NCBI GenBank assembly: GCA_020310875.1
Contig: CM035407.1
Location: 92,335,132-92,399,131 of the forward strand
Direction of reading: 5' to 3'
Source: Ceratopteris richardii
Lineage: Eukaryota; Streptophyta; Polypodiopsida; Polypodiales; Pteridaceae
Length of the DNA: 64,000 nucleotides
The notes under the pieces are model-generated. The model saw only the letters and a program-made list of their open reading frames with translations. It made no database searches and had not been told where the DNA came from. This document shows positions 31,201-43,048 of this stretch, one piece after another. Made by a program: the position numbers and the translations under genes. How positions within the stretch are numbered: the first letter of the stretch is position 1; each line of letters opens with the position of its first letter.

Positions 31201-31694
31201 TGCTTCTGTTCCAGCCAGACCCTAACATTCCTTCTTCGTGACGCAACTTGTTTTCAACAAAAGAACTGGCGTGGAGGCTTTACAACATTTACGGTATGAC
31301 AAGGAAGCACCTTCAAAAGACGTCAAATAAGAAAATTAAAAATTTCTTTCTCTATCGTGAAGATAATCTGAAATTGAAACCCGATTCATCTATTAATCGT
31401 TGGCCTAATCTTTCTTTGGATGAGGAGGAGCGAGATTCCGAATACGTAAAAGAAACTTCTTTCATAGATATATATCTGCAGTATCCACAGATATTTATTC
31501 CCGTTCATTTGGACTGTTACACGGTAGCGAAGGATTTCCCGGAACGATTTCTTCGGTTTAGGCTTCTGGTTCATAGAAACAGATGGATGAGACGGAACCG
31601 TTCCCCATTTCAGGATTTTCTTATCTATAATATGTTACTTGAAACTTATGAATATTTATTGTTCCGGTTTGGTGAAACATCACTGGATCAATGA
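25251..31694 (+). pseudogene. ycf2: Ycf2 (very large plastid FtsH-like/AAA protein), decayed copy
   Basis: Ycf2 belongs to the inner-envelope AAA complex tied to protein import. The proposed start is ATG 25,251 (MKKETMGNKVVKESVEVRS), preceded by AAGGAG. After a tandem duplication, the sequence continues VWNFLEVNGLDDFS, ELVVSP, LFLRNLRHSVMRGSNINLD. The AAA region is visible at 29,500-29,950: RLLPSKGILLVGPIETGQSS (Walker A-like), MSPCTLWIQDIHELN (Walker B-like), VIATTHVPARIDPASVAPNR. One frame change occurs near 26,865. From there to the end at 31,694 one frame is kept over 4.8 kb, broken by stop codons near 28,175, 29,054, 29,954 and 31,241. Several of these could be CAA or CGA turned to TAA or TGA. 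The C-terminus HRNRWMRRNRSPF...RFGETSLDQ is complete. Confidence 0.9.
25307..25562 (+). repeat. 128-bp tandem duplication in the 5' part of ycf2
   Basis: Two copies start TCTTCCTCTGAAGTTTGG at 25,307 and 25,435. They differ at a few positions (for example CCAAATCA against CCGAATCA). Because 128 is not a multiple of three, the two copies read VWNFLEVNGLDDF in different frames. The duplication is therefore probably not present in a functional plastid ycf2. Confidence 0.9.
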
Positions 31695-32580
31695 ATCAGT
31701 TACTTCATGAAAAAGCTCAATGTCGTAAAACAACTGTTGTTTTCTAGATGAAAGATTTCCCACTCCATCTAGATCTCTAACCATATAAGTGGAAACCAAA
31801 TCAGTAAGAGGAAGATCTCTATTTTTCCTTTTACTGATTAAAAAAAAATACAATTCTAACTTTTCAAAAAGTAATAAATTGGAGACCAGTTACTATATGA
31901 TAATGATAATAGGAGTCTCCTTACTGAAAATTAATAACTAATAGCGGTTATTTCGTAGGAATTATGCAAACAAGGCCATTTTTTTTTATCATTATTATAT
32001 TTTATTTTTGACCGATTAGAATGGGATTCGGTATCTCTGAAACGTTATTTAACTTGGCTGCAGAGGAGGCACCGGAATTTGTCTGAGTTGTTGGAACGGG
32101 GTCCACCTAAGAATGCTTCTCCTGGGTCCTATTATTGTAATTCTTCCTCGCGATCAGTATTCTACGCGGATTCCGGCTAAACAGAAACTAATTTTAGGTA
32201 ATGCACCCTTTCTTTTTTCCTTACTTGTTCATAAAGGCCATTCATATGTATTCTTGAAAAAATTATGGATTGAACCCCTAGTTGACTTATTAATTTGGTC
32301 ATTGCAGTTATTTGTTATTTGATACACCAGATCAAATTGAAGTGAAAACTATTAAATCAAAACGGCGCCTCCATGCATGGGGGACCGGGGAGGGGGGGGG
32401 GGTAAGGAATGCGCCAGTATTCCTGTCTTCATTTGTTGGTGTTGAGGTTTGAAAGAAACACGATGATAAAAAGCATTCAACAATTGATGGGTCATGATCC
32501 AACAAGACTTTCTTTAGCATATGTATGAAATACAACTCTTCTCCTATTACTAGAATTTCTTGACGTACGTATATACAAAT
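31695..32580. other. ycf2-trnN spacer with a G-tract
   Basis: Nearly 900 bp without a recognised gene. 32,022-32,085 opens with a short frame MGFGISETLFNLAAEE, and 32,113-32,322 has a hydrophobic frame starting MLLLGPIIVIL. Neither matches a family that I know. 32,384-32,403 is a G-rich run (GGGGAGG followed by ten or so G). Confidence 0.5.
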
Positions 32581-32652
32581 CTCCCCGGATAGGATTCGAA
32601 CCTACGACCAATCGGTTAACAGCCGACCGCTCTACCACTGAGCTACCTGGGA
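32581..32652 (-). tRNA. trnN-GUU: Plastid tRNA-Asn(GUU)
   Basis: On the minus strand the sequence reads TCCCAGGTAGCTCAGTGG, then the anticodon arm with GTT (CGGCTGTTAACCG), the T-arm GTAGGTTCGAATCCTA, and the end TCCGGGGAG. It is 72 nt long with a normal cloverleaf. Position 5 against 68 in the acceptor stem is an A/G mismatch, which may be nuclear decay. It lies between ycf2 and chlL, as in rearranged fern plastomes. Confidence 0.93.
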
Positions 32653-33122
32653 AAATGGTAGGAAATTCAGTTTCATACACCCTTGAGGACCTTTTTTCTG
32701 GAAGCCACTTCCAAATTCAATCTGGAATGAGTTGGTTTCTCTACATTTTGTCAATTTTGTATACGCCCTAATTTTCATTATAGGGAGAAGGGTCGGCAAT
32801 AGCAATCCCATTTGAATGTAGGGTCTCCCAAATCAAGAGTCAACATGGGGGGGTTAATCGGACAAGACAAGGTCGAGATCAACCCCACAAACCAAACCCC
32901 TTCCCTAATTCGTATTGAGACCAATTAGTGATTTCTATTCCCCCCCTTCCTAGAGCCGTAGTAGAATAGTTACAGGGTCTTTCCGCCTTATGGATCATGG
33001 AAGGAAAATATTTGAGGAAGAAAAAAAACAGGGAAAACAAAAAAACCAAAAGGGAAATAGAAAAGAATTGGGGAAAATGAAGAACAGCCAGGAGAGATGA
33101 ATGCGAATTGGAGCTTTGTGAA
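32653..33122. other. trnN-chlL spacer
   Basis: Plastid spacer of 470 bp. It has purine-rich tracts just before chlL and no recognised gene. Confidence 0.5.
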
Positions 33123-34007
33123 ACGAAAATAGCAGTTTACGAAAAAGGCGGAATTAGAAAATCAACGACAAGTTGCAATATATCCATAGCTTTAGCTAGA
33201 CGAGGTAAAAAGGTATTACAAATTGGATGTGACCCAAAACATGATAGTACTTTCACGCTAACTGGATTTTTAATACCTACAATTATTGATACATTACAAG
33301 TAAAGGATTATCATTATGAAGATGTTTGGCCAGAAGATGTTATTTATAAGGGTTACGGCGGAGTCGATTGTGTAGAAGCTGGAGGTCCACCTGCAGGAGC
33401 TGGATGTGGGGGATATGTCGTGGGAGAAACAATAAAATTATTAAAAGAGTTAAATGCTTTTTACGAATACGATATTATTTTATTTGATGTTCTGGGAGAC
33501 GTTGTTTGCGGTGGCTTTGCCGCTCCTTTAAATTATGTAGATTATTGCATAATTATAACTGATAACGGTTTTGACGCTCTTTTTGCGGCCAACCGTATTT
33601 CCGCTTCGGTTCGAGAAAAATCTAATACTCACCCCTTGCGATTGGCCGGCTTAGTCGGCAATCGAACTTCTGAAAGAGATCTTATTGATAAATATGTAGA
33701 ATCTTGTCCTATGCCTGTACTTGAAGTGTTACCTTTGGTTGAAGATATCCGAATTTCTAGGGTAAAAGGAAAAACTTTGTTTGAAATGGCTGAATACCAA
33801 GAAAATTTAAATTATGTTTGTGATTTTTATTTAAATATAGCAGATTAAATTCTTTCTGAACCAGAAGGAGTCATACCAAGGGAAATTCCCGATAGAGAAT
33901 TGTTTAGTTTACCATCTGATTTTTATTTAAATGTAAATTTGGAAAATCCAGAAAAAGTTATGCTTGAGGAGCAAAATGTTCCTTCGCTTGGTTTTACAGT
34001 TATCTAA
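33123..34007 (+). pseudogene. chlL: Light-independent protochlorophyllide reductase Fe-protein (ChlL), near-intact copy
   Basis: ChlL is the NifH-like ATP-hydrolysing iron protein that feeds electrons to ChlN-ChlB for dark chlorophyll synthesis. The frame starts with ACG at 33,123 (T/M-KIAVY), which fern plastids are known to edit to AUG. One frame covers 294 codons, the usual length, to TAA 34,005-34,007. Both iron-sulfur cysteines are present ([11 protein letters not shown] and [11 protein letters not shown]), as is the phrase [15 protein letters not shown]. The P-loop GKGGIGKS reads EKGGIRKS, two Gly losses of the G-to-A type, which would be expected to abolish nucleotide binding. An in-frame TAA at 33,846 stands where Gln is normal (IAD-stop-ILSEPEG). 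It could be decay or a plastid U-to-C editing site. Confidence 0.93.
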
Positions 34008-34066
34008 TCTAATAGTGAAAACATTAACATACTACGTTTACATAGCGCTATATTTTTCTAGTCTAA

Positions 34067-35470
<1,404 letters not shown>

Positions 35471-35843
35471 AAATTTTTTTTTTATTTTCTAAGATTAAGT
35501 AACAATTACTGGTGAATCATTATGAAAAGATATCTAAATGAAAGTGTCTAATTCATTCTTAATCAAAAAGTCTCACAACTTGTTTCTTTTTTTGGCTTGT
35601 ATGATTAAGAAAAATAATTTATTCTTTCTTATTAATTTTTTATTAATTGTTTTCAGTTTTTCATTGACTTCTCTTGAGAGAATCCACTTGAATAGTATGA
35701 AATTTCAGTGTATAATCTAATTGATTTGTATAGCAAAAAGAAACTAACTAGAGCAGAAAAAAAATGAAAGATTGTTTTTAATTGAAAGGTCACAAATATG
35801 TATGTATATCAGTAGAAATAAAAATGAATCTGAAAATTCTTAG

Positions 35844-35845
<2 letters not shown>
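35471..35845. other. Right edge of the plastid block, no gene
   Basis: AT-rich sequence after chlN. It has a short hydrophobic frame at 35,538-35,720 (FLFLACMIKKNNLFFLINF) that I cannot match to Ycf1 or any other family. The exact end of the plastid DNA lies somewhere in this stretch. Confidence 0.45.
35688..35716 (+). promoter_or_regulatory. Plastid-type (bacterial sigma-70-like) promoter sequence
   Basis: TTGAAT (35,688-35,693) and TATAAT (35,711-35,716) are separated by exactly 17 bp. This resembles promoters used by the plastid-encoded polymerase. It points away from chlN, where ycf1 or another gene would follow in a plastome. It supports plastid origin of the sequence to about 35,730, but chance in AT-rich DNA cannot be excluded. 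Confidence 0.4.
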
Positions 35846-35901
<56 letters not shown>

Positions 35902-35903
35902 AT
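35846..35903. repeat. (TA)n/(TG)n microsatellite
   Basis: About 40 bases of pure TA dinucleotide are followed by a short TATG/TGTG run. It sits close to the right boundary of the plastid block. Confidence 0.92.
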
Positions 35904-37480
35904 CTAAGTAAACACATAGGAAATAATTACAACAACAATACAATATATATTTTTTGAAAAAGAAACTGAGGATGGAACAAAAGCTATGATTAAGCTAGTG
36001 GACACAAAAATAAAAGAAGTAAGGGCCGTGGAGGAAGACTAGATAGAGGTTCAACAAACCATAGTAGAAGACACTCAAGATATCGTGGATGACATCAACA
36101 TGAAAATGATATCGCTGATGTAGAAATGGAGGATATTTCAAACCATGAAGAAGAACATAACAAAAAATACCAAGGTACTGATCAAGAGAATCAAGAGAGT
36201 AACTATGAGGACTATGAAGAGTAAAAAGATGATCATGAAGAGGAATAAAATAAGCAAGAGGAACCACTTTTTTCTGAGTCAAAGGAGAGAATGAAGAAGA
36301 AATTGAATATAAACAGATAGAGGTGAAAAAGTTGATGGAGGAGGGTCAGAATAAATCAAAAGAAAGTACCTTAGAAAACCAAAGTGAAAAATTGAAGTCA
36401 CTCAAGCAAGGGCTAGAAAAGATAAAAGAAGAGTTAAAAGATGCTAAGGAGTTAGAAAAATAGGCAATCACACATGCTGCTATTGTCATGAGAGGTTAGA
36501 GTAATGTGAATGAAAAGATAGAAAAAGAAAGAATAGCTTGGTAGCAATAGAGGGTAGAATTGTTGAAGGAAATAGAGACATGGAAATCCAAATCTAGTAT
36601 CCAGTTGAAACTGTGGCTCAGGAAAGGCCAGTGACTTTGGAAACACAACGTTCTCCTATGCAAGAGCACATTATGGAAGTTCAGAGAGTAGTTGAAGTAG
36701 AGGATGAAAAATCCGATGAATTCATACAACAACTACTCACTAACATAGAATCCAGGATGAATTACATCAAGAAAAGACATAATTTATATGAGAACAAGAT
36801 TGTACAATTTGCATTGGAACATGGGTTGGCCCTGATCACCATCATTGGGCTACAAAATAGATTCCATTCTGCATGGTTCTAGAGAGCATATAGAATTATC
36901 AAATTGCTCGAGTTGGAATAAATCCTAATGAGTTCATGGAGTATGAGGAGAATATAAAAATAACCAAAGAATTATTGAAAAAAGCTAATCCCCCTTGGGG
37001 ACTAAATGATTGGACAAGATGAGGGAATGCAAGAAGATCTGGACAGAAGCTCCTTTGCACTTAAAGATTAATCCAGCATTTTGTCTAGTGGCACAAAGAA
37101 AGTAGTCAAAATTTTTGAAAATGAGAGTGGATGGAGCCATTCTAGCTAAATGGTTCAATTTCTTGAAAGTATTGAGGTCCAAGAGAGGAACATGGCCATC
37201 CAAAACATATATGCTAACCACATGCAAAGTAGTGATAGAGAACTTCAAAGATGTGAATGATCCATCCTATATAATAATGATCACAAGTTTGAAGTTGATC
37301 ATCCCTTGTATAGAGATATTTATTGATACAAATATAAGAACCCTCAACTATATAGGATTCAACTCACCCTCAGATGCGCTTCTTTTTTATTTGACTGAGA
37401 GCCAGATAGGATCTGCTTTATGGCATATTATAGTAAAGTATTATTCATGGGAAGCTCCTATGTGAAAATTTTCGAGGATG
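35904..37480 (+). mobile_element. Gypsy 3'-region remnant: coiled coil plus conserved terminal domain
   Basis: Plus-strand decayed coding sequence. About 35,940-36,560 is Lys/Glu-rich and helical. 36,613-36,882 reads a helical stretch ending in LEHGLALITIIGLQNRFH. Around 37,020-37,090 the phrase WTEAPLHLKINPAFC matches WAKAPLHLKYNPCWG at about 60,010 and WNNMPLYIKYNPCYC at about 43,740. 37,115-37,465 continues with LKVLRSKRGTWPSK and FKDVNDPSY. It is the oldest of three copies of this domain in the window, with many breaks. The plastid block separates it from 14,581-15,812. Confidence 0.6.
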
Positions 37481-38751
37481 CCTTTTATTATGGTTTCCTT
37501 GAAAGAGAGGCAAAAATATTCGGCACATTATCCTTAGTTATGAAGGCTAGACTAACAACATATGAAGCAGCATAATAAGTACATAAAAAAGCATGTAATA
37601 GACAAATTGGTAGCTGCTATACAATGGAGGAAGGCATTTTTTGAAATGGTCAATAATTAGAACGTTAAAGAAAGAAATATTCATGACCTAGTGGCCCAAG
37701 TCTATCTGATGAAGAAGAAACAATGATCAAAACTAGTGCCAGTTTTGTCACTAGCTTTTTAAAGGATGACGAAAGGCAAGGAGAGGGAGAAATCTTGGAA
37801 AGTGATTTTTTGTCAAGGCAAAATGGAAAATCTTGTAACATAGTATAATAGAATATCCAGATTGTTGTAAAAATGAGGAAGAGTCTTACTCATGACTAGA
37901 TATAAGTTATATTATTTTTGTAGAATTTTTAGAGCTCTTAAGATATTATATTTCTTTGGGTGAAAGTTTAGAGGAATTATTTTTGAGTGTGAAAAGAGAA
38001 ACTTGAAAAAGCATATAAGTCAAGTATGACTCAGTTATAAGGACATCTTGTATTATTGGCAACCAATGAGAACTTGAGAGCTCGTCATTCTTCCAAATCT
38101 TGTTATCAAGATTTACTGGTGATTCCAAGTTGATTTTCTAACGAGCTCCATTAATCATTCAAAGTATTTTTTAGCTTGACTATGTGAATCCATCAGAATC
38201 GTGATTCTCACATCACAAGGATATATGTATTGAAATTTCAATATGATGTTATAAATATCTTTTTTATGAAAAATAGTACATTTTTGGCACAAGAATCACT
38301 GAAAAAGCTTATTTCTAACTCAATCTAAAAGATTTATGAGAATTATCCATATCATTTGTGAAAACTCTAATAATGCTAATCTGATGGTGATAAATATTGG
38401 ATTCCATTGATGAAGAATGAACTAGGGTCAACATACTCCTCGGATTGACAATCTAAGTGTTTGATATTTTTGTTCCTTTATAATATTATGATTGGAGAGG
38501 AAAACTCCAAAGTACAACAAACACAAGGCCTAATCTACCATGCCTTAATGAATAAAAGAGCTAAAAAATATAGTGAAGGGGAAAGGTGCCCATGGGACCA
38601 CCCATATCCCACAAAGTATGGCAAGGATTGGAACTGAAATAGTAGCAGCAAAGCCTAGGACGAAGCCACACTAGGAAGAGCACTAGTTTAAATCAAGTTA
38701 CAAAGAAGGTGAATGATGATTTCATCCCCTTATGTCCCGTCCATTTACTTT
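37481..38751. other. Stretch without recognised genes
   Basis: AT-rich sequence. Beyond a possible decayed continuation of the gypsy remnant up to about 37,850, I see no coding signal, tRNA, LTR end or tandem repeat. Confidence 0.4.
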
Positions 38752-39102
38752 TCACCTTGTTTTTTTCCAAGATGAAGTCCTATGGTGTCTGAAGGGAGGG
38801 AATTTCTTACAGTTAAGTATTCTTCTCCCAAGTGGGGCAAGGGACTTAACAACCGACCATTCTTTCAAATCTTGATTGAAATTATCCACACATCTTTCTT
38901 TCCATATCTTCCATAGAGCTTCCCCTTTGATGGTGTTCCACAAGGTCACTTTGCCCAACATTGCTTGTTTCCAATTAACATGGATTTTGAGTTTCAATAC
39001 CCTCGCAAGATCTTCCCAAACCAATGCTCTTGGGGCATGAGAAGAGGTGGCTGATTTCTTCTTTAGCCCTATATCAATGCTTACACCAATGGGGGTCCCC
39101 AT
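38752..39102 (-). pseudogene. Possible LINE reverse-transcriptase tail fragment
   Basis: A 116-codon minus-strand frame contains WKQAMLGKVTLWNTIKGEAL and LWKIWKERCVDNF. It resembles the zinc-knuckle/RVT tail of plant non-LTR retrotransposons, where a phrase like LW.IWKERN is common. No RT core, endonuclease or poly-A tail is seen, so the call is weak. Nothing recognisable fills the neighbouring 39,103-39,785. Confidence 0.28.
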
Positions 39103-39785
39103 AATTTTTTAAAGCTTTGGCATGTCTGAATTCCCGAGTGGAGAATTTTCCACATAGGAATGACTTTTGCTCTCAATGAGGGGATGGAAGGGAAAAAAAA
39201 TAAGAACACCCCCTCATGCAAAAGTATATAAATATGGAAAAAATGCTCCAAGTATATCATACTATAATTATAAATATTTTGGCAAATTTTGTTTCATTTG
39301 AAATCTAAAAATTCTCATGAATTTTGATGATGAATACCATTTGAAATATAAAAAATTAGGCTCATGGATTTCTTGAGAGTTAGATGGTACATGCATAATG
39401 GTGTGAGAAATCATGCTTCCAATTGCATGGTTTTGACACCAACAGACTTAGATAATCTCCCTTCTCCTTGGAGGGTCACATTGACTAGACTCACTCTCCA
39501 AGACTTGGTTCAGCTTGATGCAAAGCAAACATGGATAGAGGCATGAAGTGGGATCAAAGATGGCCTTCTCTAGAGAACATTTTCTCCATCGTCCCATAAA
39601 TAAATTTATAATTAGGTTAGAAAAACACATTCTCATATGAGCTTCAAATTGAAATTGGTAGATATAGAGTACCCACCGAGACCAAAAAATTCCATGCTTT
39701 TGAGAGTTTAGAGAAACCCGAGATAGCTACATTACATATGTTAGTGCCCAACATATTCTTATAAGATGTAGCCATTATCACTACT
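39103..39785. other. Stretch without recognised genes
   Basis: AT-rich, no family recognised. A 60-codon frame at 39,364-39,546 (MDFLRVRWYMHNGVRNH) matches nothing that I know. Confidence 0.4.
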
Positions 39786-40210
39786 TGTTCAGAAAGGGAT
39801 TCAGTTATCTGTAGAGGTAGTGAGATATGTCACGAGGAAGGAGATAAGGAAGAGAGCTCACACACACACTCTCACAATCAAAGAGAAGCATGCACTCAGA
39901 TTGAGGCAAGGAAGAAACGATCTTCTTCTTCTTCTTCTATTACATAAAAAGGAATGTACAAGAATGACATAAAAAACCAAGAATACAACTACTGCAATAT
40001 ATAAAGACCACTACATAAGGAAAAACCTAATTTCCCTGAATGAGTGAGCTTGCAAGAAACAAATGTGCTATCATTCCTGGTAGATAAATCTAATAAAGCT
40101 CAATGAAGTGTCCCTAACATATACCAGTGTGACCAGTATACATGTCAGAGAAATGAAAAAGTGATACGTGTCATCCTGGATCATCACATGTTGAGTTTGA
40201 TATCTCAACA
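39786..40210 (-). repeat. C3 copia 3' LTR
   Basis: 425 bp with TG...CA ends: TGTTCAGAAAGG on the left and GATATCTCAACA on the right, plus strand. The position just downstream of copia RNase H, next to a purine tract on the minus strand, makes it the 3' LTR. It contains a CTT microsatellite near 39,925-39,940. Confidence 0.75.
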
Positions 40211-40805
40211 CTCACCCTCAAGCTCAACACCATGTCCTCTAGTCCAAGCATCTTTCGAAACTTCTTCAGCTTCTCCGCTCCAAGTGCTTTAGTGAAATTA
40301 TCATCAACCTACTCGTCTGTTCTCACATAAACAAGATCAATATCACCTGCTAATACCTTCTCTCTAATGAAGTGATAATCTACCTCAATTTGCTTTGTTC
40401 TAGCATGAAAAACAGGGTTCCGTGCTAAGTGTATGTTGCTAAGATTATCACAATAGATGGTGATAGGCTTTTGCACTTCCACACCTAAATCTGCAAGTAG
40501 CATCTCTAGCCAGAATGCCTCACATGCTGCCATTGCAGCACCTCTATAGTTAGCCTCTATACTCGACAACGCAACAATGGGTTGCTTCTTGCTGCTCCAA
40601 GTAATAGCTGCACCTCCAAGTGAGAATAGAAAGCCACTAGTAGATCTTTTATCTGAAGTACTACCAGCCCAATCTACATCCATGTATCCATGAACCTGCA
40701 AATCTACACCATCTTCATAAAACAATGCATAATCCAAAGTAGAACTCACATAACGTAGAGTGCACCTCAGAGCATCCAAATGTGGCTTCCTAGGAACCTG
40801 CATAA
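39786..40805 (-). mobile_element. Ty1/copia 3' end (C3): RNase H and LTR
   Basis: On the minus strand 40,309-40,805 encodes copia RNase H (FMQVPRKPHLDALRCTLRYV, GYMDVDWAGSTSDKRSTSGF, ITWSSKKQPIVALSSIEANY, NPVFHARTKQIEVDYHFIRE). A short stretch with a purine tract leads to an LTR at 39,786-40,210. The family differs from C1, C2 and C4. Its upstream side ends at a C1-type LTR at about 40,806. It is broken and incomplete. Confidence 0.82.
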
Positions 40806-40806
40806 A

Positions 40807-41026
40807 TTGATATTTTGGTAGTGATGTGTGTGAACACACTTAGGACTGCCATGGTACTTTTTTCTCTCTTTAAGAGCTTTTTTTCGCTCGGCTTGCCTTT
40901 AACCCTAATGGGTTACTTATCTTTGTATATTCACATGGTAATACATTCATTATTGTGTGTTGTGCTCCAAGATTCTTATTTTTCCTTTTGTTATTCTCAT
41001 GCTTCTGCAGACCTCGAACTCCAACA
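40807..41026 (+). repeat. C1-family LTR without a body
   Basis: About 220 bp similar to the LTR at 11,383-11,610: TTGGTAGTGATGTGTGTGAA near the left and TCTGCAGACCTCGAACTCC then AACA at the right. It adjoins the C3 RNase H on the left. It could be a solo LTR or the edge of a lost element. It is more diverged than the other two copies. Confidence 0.8.
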
Positions 41027-41033
41027 TCAATAA

Positions 41034-41790
41034 TTACAAAATTGTGATTTTTGTTTTTTTTTATCTTTCAATGAGAAAAAGATATTTTTTATTAGATGTT
41101 CTTTATTGCATGAGACTAAAATGAAAAGCCACTTCTTATGCATATGAAAAAATAACAAAAGCCTCACACAAAGGCTTCACTAAAAATCAACACAGAATTG
41201 TGATTCTATGAAAACATAAAAAACATGATTCTTTGAAAAAAATGAGATTTTTAGTTGAAAATCGCATATTTTCACGATTGTGAGCAATCATGATTGTGAG
41301 AGTGAATCACGATTTTGAGGCTAAAGAATTTCATGATTCTGACCTCAGAATCATGAAAAATTCACGACTGTAACATAAAAACATGATCTTAAATTCACGA
41401 TTTTCTCCTCCCAGAGAAAAACACGATTTTCAACACAAAATTGTGATTTTTGGAGAAAAATGTGATCTTAAATGAGAAACATTTTTTGTTGAAAATCGTG
41501 ATTTTTGGAGTGTGAGAATCATAATTTTGAGAAAAAAACATGATTTTCTACAAAGAATCATGGCTTTCCAAAATCACAAAAAAGAAACACAATTTCAAGG
41601 ATTTCTAAAACACTTGAAAAATCAAAATGTTATAAAATCCAAAAAAATTAAGAAAATATTCAAAAATTCACATACATCCAAAATCATGATTCTTTGTGAA
41701 ACAACACAATTCTAAGCTCAAAATCTTGGTTTTTCCAGTTGAGTTGAAAATTCAAAAAATTTTGACATACAACCAAAATCAACCATAGTG
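41034..41790. repeat. Field of short ATCGTGATT/AATCATGATT repeats
   Basis: Over about 750 bp, variants of a roughly 12-base near-palindrome (AAATCGTGATTT, AATCATGATTGT, AAATTGTGATTT, GAATCATGAAAA) recur at irregular spacing, at least fifteen times by eye, in both orientations. No coding sequence is seen. It may be a decayed satellite. Confidence 0.65.
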
Positions 41791-42345
41791 CTCTTAATAA
41801 TGGACTAATTGGGGGAAGAAATTCTAGAGTTAGAGTAAAGAAAAATCTAACCCTACTTCTCTAGTGGAAATTAGGGGTTTTTGGGAAAACACTCTAAAAT
41901 TGATGAGATTGAGGTGAGGAATTGCACTAAACATAATCAAAGATCTAGAAACCTTGGGCACACCAAAACCTAAGTAGGGAGAAACAAAATACAAATGAAC
42001 ATGGAAGACCATAATGGAGAAGCAAGAACATCTGATTAGGGAGAGTATAGAAACATCCTTAAATAACTATATACGAATAGGTTTGGAGCCTATGTGTATT
42101 AGCATGGACTGCATAATGAACTCATTAGATTGAGGAACTTGGAAATTCCTTTAAGCTTGATGCCAATGGCTCAATTTAAGGATGATAAATTTGAAGACGG
42201 ACAAGGAGATACTATGAGGGAGAAGAGGGTAATACTATACTTTACCATGACATATCTCCAATTGAATGGAACAAGGTCCACAATGAACCTGATAGTACAA
42301 ATGAATCAAAGGATTTGGCAACTAAAGGAAGTGAAGATGAAGCAC
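41791..42345 (+). mobile_element. Old gypsy remnant flanking G2 on the left
   Basis: From about 42,040 the plus strand reads YTNRFGAYVY, HGLHNELIRLRNL and MAQFKDDKFEDGQGDT. This is related to RTNRLGASIYEDGL and AVKFENGAYLDKEGT in the first ORF of G2 (53,126-54,253). The remnant is interrupted by G2 at 42,345/42,346. With 56,638-57,852 and 62,983-63,750, all plus strand, it appears to be part of one old host element. 41,791-42,040 shows nothing clear. It is old and broken. Confidence 0.55.
42341..42345. repeat. G2 target-site duplication, left copy
   Basis: AGCAC directly precedes the LTR and equals the five bases after the other LTR at 56,633-56,637. Confidence 0.9.
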
Positions 42346-43048
42346 TGTAGCTCAGTGATAAGTAGCACCTCCTTTAATGTCAATCCGGGAAGACAAGAGG
42401 ATGGTATGAAGACCTCGAGCAAGTGAAGGCACAAGTGCGTGAGTGAGAAGCATACGAACATGCACACACATACACACACACGCGCACACGTGGCAAGACA
42501 AAGAGTGAGAAGCAATGGAGTTCTTAGATTACTTTCAAAAAGCTCATAGAAGTTCAATTCAGTTACAAGCTAACCTCAAAAATGAGCTTTCTAGCTCTAT
42601 TTATAGTTTTTGACTAGGTTTTGGCCTGTCCAGACCTAATGTCCGGCCTAGTTAAAAATTAGGTTCCAGGGCCTATTTGAAGGCTCAAACGAAGTCTAAA
42701 AATTATGAAAATTGATAGGTAGCTACTTCAAATGCTCCTCAAGCTCAAGGACTCCTTGGCTTGCACAAAATGGAGCTTTACAAATATGAAATGGTATTTA
42801 CAATGGCTTTTAGTGATGAAAATCACTATTGTTGTAGGGATTTCTTCTAACGATTTGACATACATATCTTCAAGCTCCCTACTTGCTCCTTCTCCTTGTG
42901 TGTCCACTTCTTCGATATGCTTTAGTGTCCTGAAAAAATATTGGCCTACTTGCCAGATCGTCGTTGACTACCCTGCCTGCTTGTGCTTTCTCTTCTCTCT
43001 GACTCCCTTCGTAAGCTTCCTTGCCTTGTGAGTCCTTCGGTTCCAACA
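42346..43048 (-). repeat. G2 3' LTR
   Basis: 703 bp with ends TGTAGCTCAG and GGTTCCAACA on the plus strand. It is next to the purine tract at 43,049-43,062, so it is the 3' LTR of the minus-strand element. It holds a CA/CG microsatellite near 42,465-42,488 and a TATA-like box TATAAATAG read on the minus strand near 42,597-42,606. Confidence 0.93.

Noticed and set aside
32113-32322. Hydrophobic 69-codon frame as a small membrane-protein gene.
   Set aside because: No family match, no ribosome-binding site, and it lies in a plastid spacer within a silent nuclear copy.
38752-39102. A full LINE element.
   Set aside because: Only a short tail-like frame is present. No RT core, endonuclease or poly-A end was found, so it was kept only as a low-confidence fragment.
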